Positions 10,305 through 19,286 of a stretch of DNA of 25,575 bases are shown here, one piece after another. Location of the stretch: contig JAOXYB010055945.1 in the NCBI GenBank assembly GCA_028565635.1, positions 1 to 25,575 of the forward strand, read 5' to 3'. The DNA comes from Phoronis ovalis. Taxonomy: Eukaryota; Phoronida; Phoronidae. Each line of letters opens with the position of its first letter. Position 1 is the first letter of the stretch. Below the pieces are notes generated by a model. It worked only from the letters and a program-made list of their open reading frames with translations, was not told the origin of the DNA and ran no database searches. A program made the position numbers and the translations under genes.

Positions 10305-10913
10305 GACTCCCATGTTCTGTTGGCAAGCTGGTTTGTAGTAGAATCCTTGAACATTCAGTGACTCTAGAGTGGAACGCACCATTGGATTTTGGTGGTACCA
10401 CATTAACTGGCTTTAATATAAAGAAACAGTTAAAAAATGATAATAAATGGCTTGAAGTAGACACTGTAGCCCCTCAAGTAACATCATATGTAATTGACAA
10501 CTTGGAAGAGGGTAAAGAATATAGATTTTCTGTGTGTGCCCTAAATGAAGTGGGTATTGGAAAAGCTAATGAAATGGACCATTTCATCAAGACATGTAGA
10601 CCTCCAGGAAAACCATGGCCACCATGTGGTAAACTAAGAGTTCTGAATGTTCTACGTGATTCTGTAACTTTATTCTGGGAGACTCCAGATAATGATGGTG
10701 GCTCATCTATAATGGGTTATGTCATTGAAAGAAGAGACCTACAAATACAAGGTTGGAGTAGAGCTGCAAAAGTTGGACCATCCGTTAATAGCTCCTGCTT
10801 GACTGGTTTGTTTGAGGGACACAGATATGTTTTCCGAATATTTGCATATAATAAAATAGGAATGAGTAGGCCATGTGACTCATTAGAACCAGTATTGATG
10901 AGAAGCCCTTTTG
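10305..10913 (+). CDS. Exon: fibronectin type III domains 9 and 10 (fused exon)
   Basis: A 609-bp phase 1-1 exon. Domain 9: GLPCSVGKLV, LEWNAPLDFGG, FNIKKQL, the C' Trp in NKWLEVDT, YRFSVCALNEVGIGK, linker KTCRPPG. Domain 10: KPWPPCGKLRV, LFWETPDNDGG, YVIERRD, QGWSRAAKV, YVFRIFAYNKIGMSRP, ending RSPFG. Domain 9 lacks the usual P-x-x-P-x-G-P start. The fused pair, and the R/K-S-P-F-G end of its second member, mirror exon 6240-6842. The donor TTTTG|GTAAGTACT is the first unit of the tandem array that follows. Confidence 0.95.
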
Positions 10914-11122
10914 GTAAGTACTAAATTATGCTGTTTCAATCACTTAGTCGGCTATCTTCTCTATTTTGGTAAGTACTACTGTTGTTTCAGTCTCATAATC
11001 AACTATCTCTTTATTTTGGAAAGTACTATAAATTAATGTTATTTCAATCACATAGTCAGCTACCTTATGTATTTTGATAAGTACTACTGTTGTTTTAAGC
11101 ACATTGTCAACTATCTTCTGTA
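10909..11122 (+). repeat. Tandem ~50-58-bp array that copies the splice donor
   Basis: Four units begin at 10909, 10964, 11014 and 11072, each opening with TTTTGGTAAGTACT or a close variant and continuing with TGTTGTTTCAATCA and a TCAACTATCTTCT-like end. A truncated fifth follows. Unit 1 overlaps the end of the coding exon and its real donor. Unit 2 contains an exact donor copy (GTAAGTACT at 10969); unit 3 has GGAAAGTACT and unit 4 GATAAGTACT. The array probably grew by tandem duplication of the exon/intron border. Confidence 0.82.
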
Positions 11123-11146
11123 TTTATGTCTCATTGATATATCATA

Positions 11147-11186
11147 TGTTAGGTACATTTGCATGTTAGGTACATTTGCATATCAT
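11147..11186 (+). repeat. Two-copy 17-bp tandem duplication
   Basis: GTTAGGTACATTTGCAT occurs twice in a row (about 11148-11164 and 11165-11181), just after the donor-copying array and before the next acceptor. This small slippage product shows that the whole intron is prone to tandem duplication. Confidence 0.75.
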
Positions 11187-11219
11187 GCCTGTATCGAACC
11201 TTCATGCTTATTGTTGCAG

Positions 11220-11522
11220 TTGTACCAAGTCCACCACGTCACATAGAGATTACTTCTGTCAATGCGGACAGTGTTTCATTACATTGGTTAGAACCTGATG
11301 TTGACGGTGGTGCTCCAGTGCTAGGTTACATTATTGAAAAGAGGGAAGTTGTTAAAAAAGTATGGAACAAGGCAGCTAGACTTCCATCTGATATTAAATC
11401 ATACATAGTTGGCGATTTAACTGAAGGCAAAACTTACTTGCTGCGAATATTTGCTGAAAATGAAGAAGGTTTGAGTGAACCAGCTGAGTTTCCCAAACCA
11501 GTTAAACCTCTTAGACACTTAG
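11220..11522 (+). CDS. Exon: fibronectin type III domain 11
   Basis: A 303-bp phase 1-1 exon with acceptor TTGTTGCAG and donor GTGAGT: VVPSPPRHIEI, LHWLEPDVDGG, YIIEKRE, KVWNKAARL, YLLRIFAENEEGLSEP, ending KPLRHLG. All Fn3 framework positions are present. The first residue, Val, comes from the split codon G|TT. Confidence 0.95.
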
Positions 11523-11611
11523 GTGAGTGTAATGCAGCTCATCATTCATGCATTTTGGCTGCACTTAATTTGTAATTTTTTAGGTTCCTATATTATTTTC
11601 TTTACTTTCAG

Positions 11612-11914
11612 ATCCACCATCGGCACCAACAAAATTGGAATTATCACTCTATACTCATAATTCTGTAACACTAACATGGAGTAAGCCACGCTACTATGGT
11701 GGGGCCCAAATAACCGCTTATCAGCTGGAAATAAAAGGAGGTAAAGCACTTTCATGGACTGAAATTGCTACTTTAGGAGCACATCAATATGTGTACACCG
11801 TTCAAGATTTGCTTGAAGATTTTGAATATTATTTTCGAATCAAAGCTGCCAATTCTTGTGGATTTGGAGACCCATGTATAACTAGGAATTCTGTTGTTCC
11901 TAGGAGAGACAAAG
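11612..11914 (+). CDS. Exon: fibronectin type III domain 12
   Basis: A 303-bp phase 1-1 exon after a very short (89-bp) intron with acceptor TTACTTTCAG: DPPSAPTKLEL, LTWSKPRYYGG, YQLEIKG, LSWTEIATL, YYFRIKAANSCGFGDP, ending VPRRDKG before GTTAGT. Like domains 3, 6, 9 and 15 it lacks the E-K-R-E/D pattern after the C strand and has a hydrophilic loop instead. Confidence 0.94.
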
Positions 11915-12235
11915 GTTAGTAACTTCTAAAATTCAAAAAGAGTTTTGTTTTAGTTTTTATTGACACAGTAAAATCAGTAAGTTAGAGTTACACCATCATA
12001 ATATAATAAAGATTTACACTGAGGTATTTTTGTTGTAAAAAAGAAATGCTATACTGAATGTAATTCTATTTGCTGTAATTAGGTATAGAACACAGTTTTG
12101 CATTGTTACATGAAAGTAGATTTAAATTGTTAAGTAGTGAACTTTTAAGTTTCGAGCAATACACTTAGACTTATTTATTGCTTCAAGTACTATTAATTCA
12201 TTTTCTGTTGCCATAATGTAAGTATGTTATTACAG
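11915..12235 (+). other. Intron, 321 bp, nothing notable
   Basis: A phase-1 intron with donor GTTAGT, weaker than its neighbours, and acceptor TTATTACAG. It is AT-rich without repeats. Confidence 0.75.
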
Positions 12236-12847
12236 GTAAACCTTCAGCACCGCTAGGGCCTCTTGAAGTACATCATTTCACAGATGATAATGTGACATTG
12301 TCATGGAATTCACCTGCTAGTGATGGTGGTTGCACAATAAAGCACTTCAGTGTTGAAAAATGTGAGGCTCGTAATCAGCGATGGGTTCGCATTGCAAAGG
12401 TTGATGGTTCTGTTTTGTATCACAGCATAGATTGTGTATTTGAGAGGCATAAGTACTACTTTAGAGTAATTGCAGAAAATGAGACTGGTTGCAGTCCGGC
12501 TTTAGTAAGCTTAAATCCCCTGTCTCTAAGAAGCCGATTTGGAGTTCCTGATTCACCACTGGGGCCAGTAAAACTAATTAAATTAACAAGAGATAGTGCA
12601 ACAGTACAGTGGCAACACCCAGCACTTGATGGTGGTTCACCCATTAAGGGCTATGTTATAGAAAAAATTGAATCAGGTCGTAGAGCTTGGATTAGAATAG
12701 GTAACACTGAAGGACACGTAAGAACATTTGCAGTGCCTAACTTGATAGAAGGGCACGAGTATTATATTCGAATTTTTGCCATGAACAAATATGGAGAAGG
12801 TATTCCGCTGGTGATGGAGACTCCAATAATACCAAAGAGAATATTTG
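12236..12847 (+). CDS. Exon: fibronectin type III domains 13 and 14 (fused exon)
   Basis: A 612-bp phase 1-1 exon. Domain 13: GKPSAPLGP, LSWNSPASDGG, FSVEKCE, QRWVRIAKV, YYFRVIAENETGCSP, linker RSRFG. Domain 14: VPDSPLGPVKL, VQWQHPALDGG, YVIEKIE, RAWIRIGNT, YYIRIFAMNKYGEGIP, ending KRIFG before GTAAGT. Its 3' end is a branch point: it can join the terminal exon at 12985 or Fn3-15 at 15441, both in phase 1. Confidence 0.95.
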
Positions 12848-12984
12848 GTAAGTAAAGGACATTCTTGTAAATGTCATTTTCCAGTATGTATTCACTGTGA
12901 TCATTGTTAATGTCTTTATGAAAGCCCATGTGTAGCTATGAAAAGGCATGATTTCCTCACCTTACCTGCTTTTTTTGTCTGCAG

Positions 12985-13157
12985 AGTATGCCCCTCTAAG
13001 AACATCTTGGCTTCGTGAGGCTACTGTGGAGGCTGATGTGTGTGTATTTGTTGCGGAGAACAGATATGAACAGTTTGCTGATATGTATTCTGACTTGAAT
13101 TTGCCTGGAGTCAACGATGTTCTTGAAATGTCTAACGTGGACTCTCACATGCATTAG
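12985..13157 (+). CDS. Alternative terminal exon: 57-residue unique tail and stop
   Basis: A strong polypyrimidine/CTGCAG acceptor ends at 12984. Joined in phase 1 to the exon ending at 12847, it reads on for 57 residues starting EYAPLRTSW and ending NVDSHMH, then TAG at 13155-13157. The tail is acidic in its second half, has no Ig or Fn3 pattern, and I do not recognise it. I saw no good donor before the stop, so it is best read as a last exon. Skipping it joins 12847 to 15441 in frame and restores the kinase-containing product. Its balanced codon composition, unlike the surrounding AT-rich DNA, favours real coding use. Alternatively it could be a poison exon. Confidence 0.7.
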
Positions 13158-14590
13158 TCACAATCTAAATTGGTCAAGAGTCAACAATAGGCTTGAAAGT
13201 TTAAGAGTAACATAGATTTTATTGTACATGTATGATCTGGATAATCTTTTCTGACGAACATCTTCCTTGAGAATCATGCAATGTTAGGCATAATTGATAT
13301 TTGTGTGGTCAGTGTTTTATTGCCATGTGTTGGTTTTTTAATGTTATATTATAAAATTGTTTGTTTAACTGCATACTGTCTTGCATGATATCTATAATAT
13401 ACTTGTAAACTGAAGATTTTATCTTGTTTATTTGTGTGCACCATATGTTCTTCACTAAATTTCATCTGATACTATTGTACCACAAGGTTTAGGAGAATCG
13501 CAAGCACTAGTGCTTGTTTATCACATATGAAAGTATGATGGTCAAATTAATTCATGCTTGGAGTCTTCGTTATAGCGGGTAAAAAAACTATATTTTTGTG
13601 GAAGTAGTATGATGTAACAATAATTTTAAGACAAAAAAAGAAACATAAAATATTGTATTATAAAAATTGGATGAAAAATTAAAAATTTCTTTGATTTAAA
13701 AGGAAAGTCTTTATTGGAAGAAATTGATTTGAACAGGTTAAAATATAACGAATTGGATAATAGCCTATATTACCTACAAAAAACAATAGAACAAGAAGCA
13801 AGTGAATTTAATATCAAAAACGCAAGTTACCAAAAAAAATCCATGTTTTATAAAATATTGGTGGATAAATATTTTATAAAAACTGGTATGTTTAGCAAAA
13901 TAAAATGGAAGAAAGTATTTTGCTGCAAGGTAAAAAATGTGACTTAAAATGCTAGCAGAATAATATATATATATATTATTGCTGTCTGGGGCAGTAGTGG
14001 GCAAAATGTTAGTAAACAATGTGCATAATATTCAAGTTATGAAAATACATTTTGTGGAATGTTCAAAAGTTTAAGATATATGGAAAACAGTCAGAAAGGA
14101 GTTGTTTCTTAAAATTTTTAATGTTCTCGTAATTTAACAAAATGGAGAAATTTAGTGATATCTCTGGATTTTTTCATTCAAAGCATTCTGAAAGTAATGA
14201 AGAATTAAAAAATGTGGACATGTTGACAAAAATAAAATATATTTGTTTATGTAGAAAAAATCTAGAATGCACTAAAGAAAATAACAAAGTATATGAATTG
14301 TAGTAGGTATGGTCATGCAATATGGGACTGTAATAACTAAGTTTCTACAGCTCCAGATGCAATTGTTGAATTGTTGTTAATTATAATGAATTGTATATGT
14401 TAAATATAATGAAGTGTATTTTTGTATAATTATAATATTTACACTAAGAGTGTAATATTATGCATGACAATGCTGTAGCAGTTTGTATAATTTGAGATAT
14501 AACATCTTTCACTGTACTATATTATTTGTGTCTGGAGTGTAACATGTTATATTTTATAAAATAAATAAATAAGGAAAAGTAAATTTTCAT
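13158..14590 (+). other. Probable 3' UTR of the short isoform
   Basis: About 1.4 kb of non-coding sequence follows the stop codon of the alternative exon. Candidate AATAAA signals lie at 13899, 14231, and as an overlapping pair at 14560-14569. An AT microsatellite lies near 13964-13977. A weak AT-rich open frame at 13703-13947 is not accepted as coding. The UTR extent is inferred from the signals alone. Confidence 0.45.
14560..14569 (+). promoter_or_regulatory. Candidate poly(A) signal pair (AATAAATAAA)
   Basis: Two overlapping AATAAA hexamers, followed about 75 bp later by a T/GT-rich stretch (TTATCTTTTGTTTATT, near 14641). They would suit cleavage of the short transcript ending with the 12985 exon. 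AATAAA is frequent by chance in AT-rich DNA, so this is only a candidate. Confidence 0.4.
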
Positions 14591-15440
14591 AATCTACTAG
14601 TTAATACCGATTCAAAAATGAATACTTTTACTAAAAAAAGTTATCTTTTGTTTATTATATAAGTGTTCAAAATTTGACGTGATGTTTGTTATTCACACAA
14701 ATTTTGCCAAACTGTACTCTTCTTCCATTATTCAAATATTCCAATTAATCCATCATATGAAATTTCTGTCTCCCAGTTTTGTAACTAAACTGTAATTAAA
14801 AGAAATGATTTTAAAACTGACACTTAGGGATTTTAGTGATTTTTTCTGCTTATTTCGGATAGAATTCAAATGTATAATACTACTGCAATACTTTTATGTA
14901 TATACAAAAATAGAGATAATTATGTAAACATGAGTTTTATTGTCATTGTTGTATCAGTGATAAGCAAGAATCCTGTGGTTGGGAATTGAAATTCACTATA
15001 ACTCTATAGTAATTTAATTGTGATGTAATCTAATTTTAAAATTGGTTATACTTTAAATATGAGTCCACATGTTTTTGTTTTGCTCAGTTTAACATCCTTG
15101 CACCACCAAACTGCTGTGATACATGATTTTACAGGCAAGTCACCTTTGTACTCCATAAGTTACATTATAGTTAATTTTTAATCAATGTGCTAATTGATGT
15201 TACAAACCTTGATTCATGTGCACAAGATGGCCTTCTAAGACAAATGTTATCGAGAGAAGTTTATTATGTGTGTGTCCATCTTTAGACTCATATGAGGTAA
15301 AAAGTATTTCACTAGTTGGAACAGTGCTTTGAAGTTTACAGTATAATTTCCATCATTGATTAAAGTAATTATAACATTTAAATGATGCCCGTGTTTTCTC
15401 CGATTGCACAATATGACTGTTAAATGTGACTTCATTTTAG
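14591..15440 (+). other. Remainder of the intron before Fn3-15
   Basis: AT-rich sequence ending in the acceptor TTCATTTTAG, which pairs in phase 1 with the donor at 12848. I see no exon or clear repeat. This 2.6-kb gap is the only place in the Fn3 array where the spacing opens widely. Confidence 0.7.
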
Positions 15441-15743
15441 ACAAACCATCACCTCCTGTCGGTTTAAGAATATTGAATATCACTGCCACTTCTGTCACAT
15501 TACATTGGCTGTCTCCATATGATGATGGTGGCACTAGTATAACTGCTTACTTAGTTGAGAAGAAACTGCCTTCCAAAAACATATGGGAACATGCTCTAGA
15601 AGTACCTGGAAATGTTAGAAATGCTCATGTAGCATGCCTTGTAGAAGGAGGAAAGTACTTTTTCCGTGTTTTTGCAATAAATGAAGTTGCAGTAAGCGAA
15701 CCAATAGAACTTACAACGGCTATCCATTTGAAGGATATTTATA
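15441..15743 (+). CDS. Exon: fibronectin type III domain 15
   Basis: A 303-bp phase 1-1 exon: DKPSPPVGLRI, LHWLSPYDDGG, YLVEKKL, KNIWEHALEV, YFFRVFAINEVAVSEP, ending LKDIY. The donor is A|GTAAGT at 15744. The glycine that normally follows the F strand is Ala (NEVAVSE), unique in this array. It is the first domain present only in kinase-containing transcripts, if the 12985 exon is a true end. Confidence 0.95.
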
Positions 15744-15891
15744 GTAAGTAAAACGCGAGTGTTCCTTCCTAGTGGTCTTGATGCAAAGAAGTGAAAAGTG
15801 TGATGTGAAATGTGTGGGATATGAAAAGTATGAATGATGCGCTTTGACAGTCATCTTTATCATGTTTTAATATGTATAGCTTTGTTTTCAG

Positions 15892-16306
15892 CCAAACCTT
15901 CTGCACCTGGTCGACCTAATATTGCACATGTTGACCGTGATTGTGCCTCCTTATCATGGCAGAGGCCAGCATCAGATGGAGGAGCTGCCATTAGTACTTA
16001 CATCGTTGAGAGACAAGATTTATCAACATGTAGATGGGTGCGGGTGAATCGCACTCCTGTGCTGGAGACATCATACACGATTGTTAGCCTATTAGAAGGC
16101 AGCCATTACCAATTTAGAGTTAGTGCCGAGAATCAAGAAGGTATTTCAGAACCATCAGAAAATTCAGAAACAATTATTTGTCGTGACCAAGTTGTATTAG
16201 AACCACCCATTTTTGTACAGGATTTAAGAGATGTGCATGCTCGAGAAGGAGGAAAAGCATTGTTTGAATGTGATATCGAAGGAATACCTGGACCTGATGT
16301 AAGATG
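15892..16306 (+). CDS. Exon: fibronectin type III domain 16 plus N-terminal half of an Ig
   Basis: Phase 1 in, phase 2 out. Fn3-16 reads TKPSAPGRP, LSWQRPASDGG, YIVERQD, CRWVRVNRT, YQFRVSAENQEGISEP, ending IICRDQ. It runs without an intron into an I-set Ig: EPPIFVQDLRDVHAREGG, ALFECDIEG with the B-strand Cys, and IPGPDVRW, where the Trp codon is split (TG|G). This is the last Fn3 of the uninterrupted run. The frame shift of phase at the Trp matches the intron that opens exon 1449. Confidence 0.95.
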
Positions 16307-16847
16307 GTGAGTGGTTTTTTTCTACATTTACAGATGATAGTATTTTTTGCTTTTCCTACATTTACAGATAGTATATTTTTGCCTTTGCTTCTTTGTTGTA
16401 TTCTTTGACATTTGTGTATATTAAGCATCCTTTTCTGCTTGCAGTTTCCCATGTTAAGAGGATATATGGGCTATATCATTATTCATACGATGCTTGGATT
16501 TAATGCATAAAATTTTGTTTTTCTGCTCCAAAAATTAATAATGCAACTATTAATTTTTCTGAAAATCTCTATAAATTTAGAAAATGTAACTGAAATTTTA
16601 TCAATAAATAAATAAAATTATTTTTTAGAAAAGGAGATATTATTCAATGCATGGCATGCTAGGCTAACCTCGAGAACTCGCATTTTCTCACAGTGTTCCC
16701 TGGCAGACAAGATTTAAAACGCACAACAGAGTCCTTCCTATGATGAATATGCAACAAATGAATGCTTGACCTTTGGCCTAAAAGTTCTGATTACTGCATT
16801 TGAGAACTTTGTCATTTAAGGTAATGACATTTCCTGTGTGCTTTCAG
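16307..16847 (+). other. Intron inside an Ig domain, nothing notable
   Basis: A phase-2 intron with donor GTGAGT and acceptor GTGTGCTTTCAG. TACATTTACAGAT occurs twice near 16323 and 16358, a small local duplication. No other feature seen. Confidence 0.75.
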
Positions 16848-17020
16848 GTTTAAAGAATACAAAGAGATGTATGATGGTCGCAAGTGTCGCATTAGTCATG
16901 AAGGTACTTACCATAGCTTAACCTTAATTGACACAAAGCCAGAAGATGGAGGACAAGTAGAATGCAAGGCCACTAACAAAGCTGGCAGTGTATCCCAGAC
17001 AGTACAGCTCATTGTGAACT
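16848..17020 (+). CDS. Exon: C-terminal half of the Ig domain
   Basis: A 173-bp exon entering in phase 2 and leaving in phase 1. It completes the Ig: (W)FKEYKEMYDGRKC, then YHSLTLIDTKPEDGGQ, the F-strand Cys in VECKATNKAGSV, and QTVQLIVN. With the Cys in the previous exon it can form the canonical B-F disulfide, or stay reduced as in cytosolic muscle Igs. The donor is GTAAGT. Confidence 0.94.
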
Positions 17021-18388
17021 GTAAGTAATTAATCAACTCATGACATTTCATAAGGCAGTGTATAGGAATTTTTGGAACTCTAATACATTATAATTGTTTT
17101 TATGCCCATCGCATATAGTGTATGAGCATATAGTCATAGGCTGTGCGTTGTTATTGTTGTCGGCATTGACATCCATAACACTATTTTTCTAGCAATGACA
17201 GCTTCAGTTTTTACCTGATCAGCTTCATATTGGTACAGGATAAATACAGATCGAATTGCAGATCAGTCATAATTTTGACCTTGAATACTTCCAATGTGGA
17301 CAACTGGTGGCCATATTTGTTCCTGAGAGAGCACATTACTTTATGCGAGTTATGGGAAAGACGGAACGTTGACTGGACAATTCGAAGGTGGATTCATGAA
17401 GGCCATAGCTGATGAGCATAATAGGCTAGGTGATATTTTAGAATGATCTTGAAAAGTGAGTCAAATGGCGATTTTAACATTTTTCATTGTGCATAACACC
17501 TTTCATTGTCTCGCAATAGCTGCTTGAGTTTTCATTAGATCAGCATCGTATTTGATACAGGGAAAATATAAGTTAAAGTACAGGTGTGCTAAATTTTTGA
17601 CCTGGATGGCCAACTCGTGGCCATGTTTGTTGCTGAGAAGGCATGTTACATTGCATCACATACCATAAAGACAAAGCGTTGATTAAACGATTCAAAGATG
17701 GATTCATGAAGGCCATAAGTTGGTGGATGTAATAAGCTAGATGACGTTTAAAGTGACCTTGAAAAGTGGGTCAAATGCCGATCTGAATCTTTGACATATT
17801 TTGTGTGTGACACTTTCTTTGTTTCACAATAACTGCTTCAGTTTTCTGATCAGCTTCATATTCGATATGGGGTAAGTCCAGGTCAAACCTAGTGCAGGTC
17901 ATGGCCGACATTTTAAAATGACCTGGAGAAATAAATCAAATACCAATCCGAACATTCGACATTTTTTGTGTGTAATACTTTCTATGTCTCACAATAACTG
18001 CTTCAATTGTTATCCGATCAGCTTCATATTTGTTAGGGGGTAAATACAGGTCACCATGCTGATCAGATGGCCAACCTGAGGATATGTTTGTTCCCAAGAG
18101 GACACAGCAGGTTCCACCACATACCAGAAAGATCTAGCACTGACTAGGCTATTCAAAGGTGGATTCATGAAGAACAAAGGGTGATTGGGTGTTAGGCTAA
18201 GTAGCATTTAGAATGACATTGAAAAGTATGTCAAAAGCATGCTCCGAATCTTCAACATTTAAGACTTAAAGCAACTACTTCAAGAAGTGACTCCGCCAGG
18301 GCTGCAAATCACATACAACCTGAAACATGATCTGATTCTAGGGGTGAGATGGACATCTGATATTGCAAATGTCTTGTTTTTATTAAAG
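17021..18388 (+). other. Intron filled by a tandem ~300-bp repeat array
   Basis: A 1.37-kb phase-1 intron with donor GTAAGT and acceptor TTTTTATTAAAG. Most of it is the tandem array at 17193-18290. Confidence 0.8.
17193..18290 (+). repeat. Tandem array of four ~165-320-bp units
   Basis: Units start at about 17193, 17514, 17827 and 17992, each with CAATAACTGCTTCAGTTTT or a close relative, then TGATCAGCTTCATATT. Three full units share TGGCCAACTSGTGGCCATRTTTGT-like text, GGTGGATTCATGAAG(G/A) and a GAATGACCTTGAAAAGTG(A/G)GTCAAA block in the same order. The third unit has lost its middle (~150 bp). Divergence between units is high, so the array is old. It resembles satellite-like dispersed repeats with TGACCTTGA motifs in invertebrate genomes; I cannot name the family. 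Confidence 0.85.
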
Positions 18389-18676
18389 GTCCACCTAAAG
18401 TGCACTTGCCAGATCGCTTTGTTCGTGGTGTAACATTCAGTCGAGGGGAATCTATTAAGGTGAAGATACCAGTTAGTGGACGGCCTTTCCCAGAAATCAC
18501 ATGGTCAAGAAAAGGAGAGGAATTAAAGCATGGTGGAAGGATAAAAGTTGTCAATGCAGACAATTTCAGCATGCTGGTTATTCAAGATTCTGAAAAATCA
18601 AATGCTGGAGAATATCACATTGAAGCTGTTAATCAACTTGGCCGTGACTTGGCTTCATTTAACATTTCCATTACTG
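18389..18676 (+). CDS. Exon: Ig (I-set) domain before the kinase-proximal Fn3
   Basis: A 288-bp phase 1-1 exon. It starts CPPKVHLPD, then GESIKVKIPVSGRPFPEITW with the core Trp, SRKGEELKHGGR, and the F-strand SNAGEYHIEAVNQLG, ending FNISITG before GTAAGA. Both canonical cysteines are absent (V-K-I and Y-H-I), common in titin/MLCK-type Igs of the cytosol. It corresponds in position to the Ig before the Fn3-kinase unit of MLCK and twitchin. Confidence 0.94.
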
Positions 18677-18965
18677 GTAAGAAACTATATTGTACCATCT
18701 ATGTCTCTTGCCAATCAAATTTGCTAAATCGCATCACATGTTAGTCCGTGAGAAGTCTATAATAGTTTCTGAGAAGTTATAATGTATTGCCAAGAAAATA
18801 GTAATGGGTTCCACATGGATAATCATTTGCACTGTGATTTGAAGGTTATGCAAACCAGCATACACTAGGTTTCGAAGTTGTAAAATGGCTTCTTACACAT
18901 ATATTTTGTTATAGTGTTCAGTAAAACTTTTATCTGAAAGTTAGTTATCTATTAATTTTTTAAAG

Positions 18966-19286
18966 ACTGTCCTGAGCCACCAGGGAAACCTTCAGTACTT
19001 GAAACAGGTAAAGATTTCATCCGTTTGGAGTGGAAACGGCCATCAAATGATGGTGGCTCCTCAATAACAGCATACATAATTGAAAAATGGGAAAACGGAA
19101 CAGATAAATGGATGCGGGCTATATCAACCAGGCATCTTCAAGCTCTAATACCTAATTTGAAGACCAACAATGAATACCAGTTTCGTATTAAGGCTGAGAA
19201 TATCTATGGAATTAGTGAACCAAGTGAAGAGACAGAACCTGTATTTGCAGAATTACCCAAAGTTGATGTAAATTATGATGACTTAG
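18966..19286 (+). CDS. Exon: fibronectin type III domain 17, next to the kinase
   Basis: A 321-bp phase 1-1 exon: DCPEPPGKPS, LEWKRPSNDGG, YIIEKWE, the C' Trp in DKWMRAIST, YQFRIKAENIYGISEPSEE, then an acidic extension ELPKVDVNYDDLG before GTAAGT. MLCK also has one Fn3 just before its kinase, followed by an acidic linker. The first residues and the short A strand (no G-P) differ from the array Fn3s. Confidence 0.95.

Noticed and set aside
13703-13947. Open frame of ~80 codons after the alternative stop, with AG acceptor in phase 1
   Set aside because: Composition is that of the AT-rich background, no domain is recognisable, and its only donor-like site (13930) leaves phase 0, which cannot join Fn3-15 in frame.
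15247-15534. Minus-strand open frames across the Fn3 exons (also at 6680-6973, 12456-12644, 18309-18572)
   Set aside because: They are antisense shadows of well-supported plus-strand exons and show no domain of their own.
17230-17412. 60-codon open frame in the tandem array
   Set aside because: It lies in one unit of the 17193-18290 array; the homologous parts of other units are broken by stops and indels.
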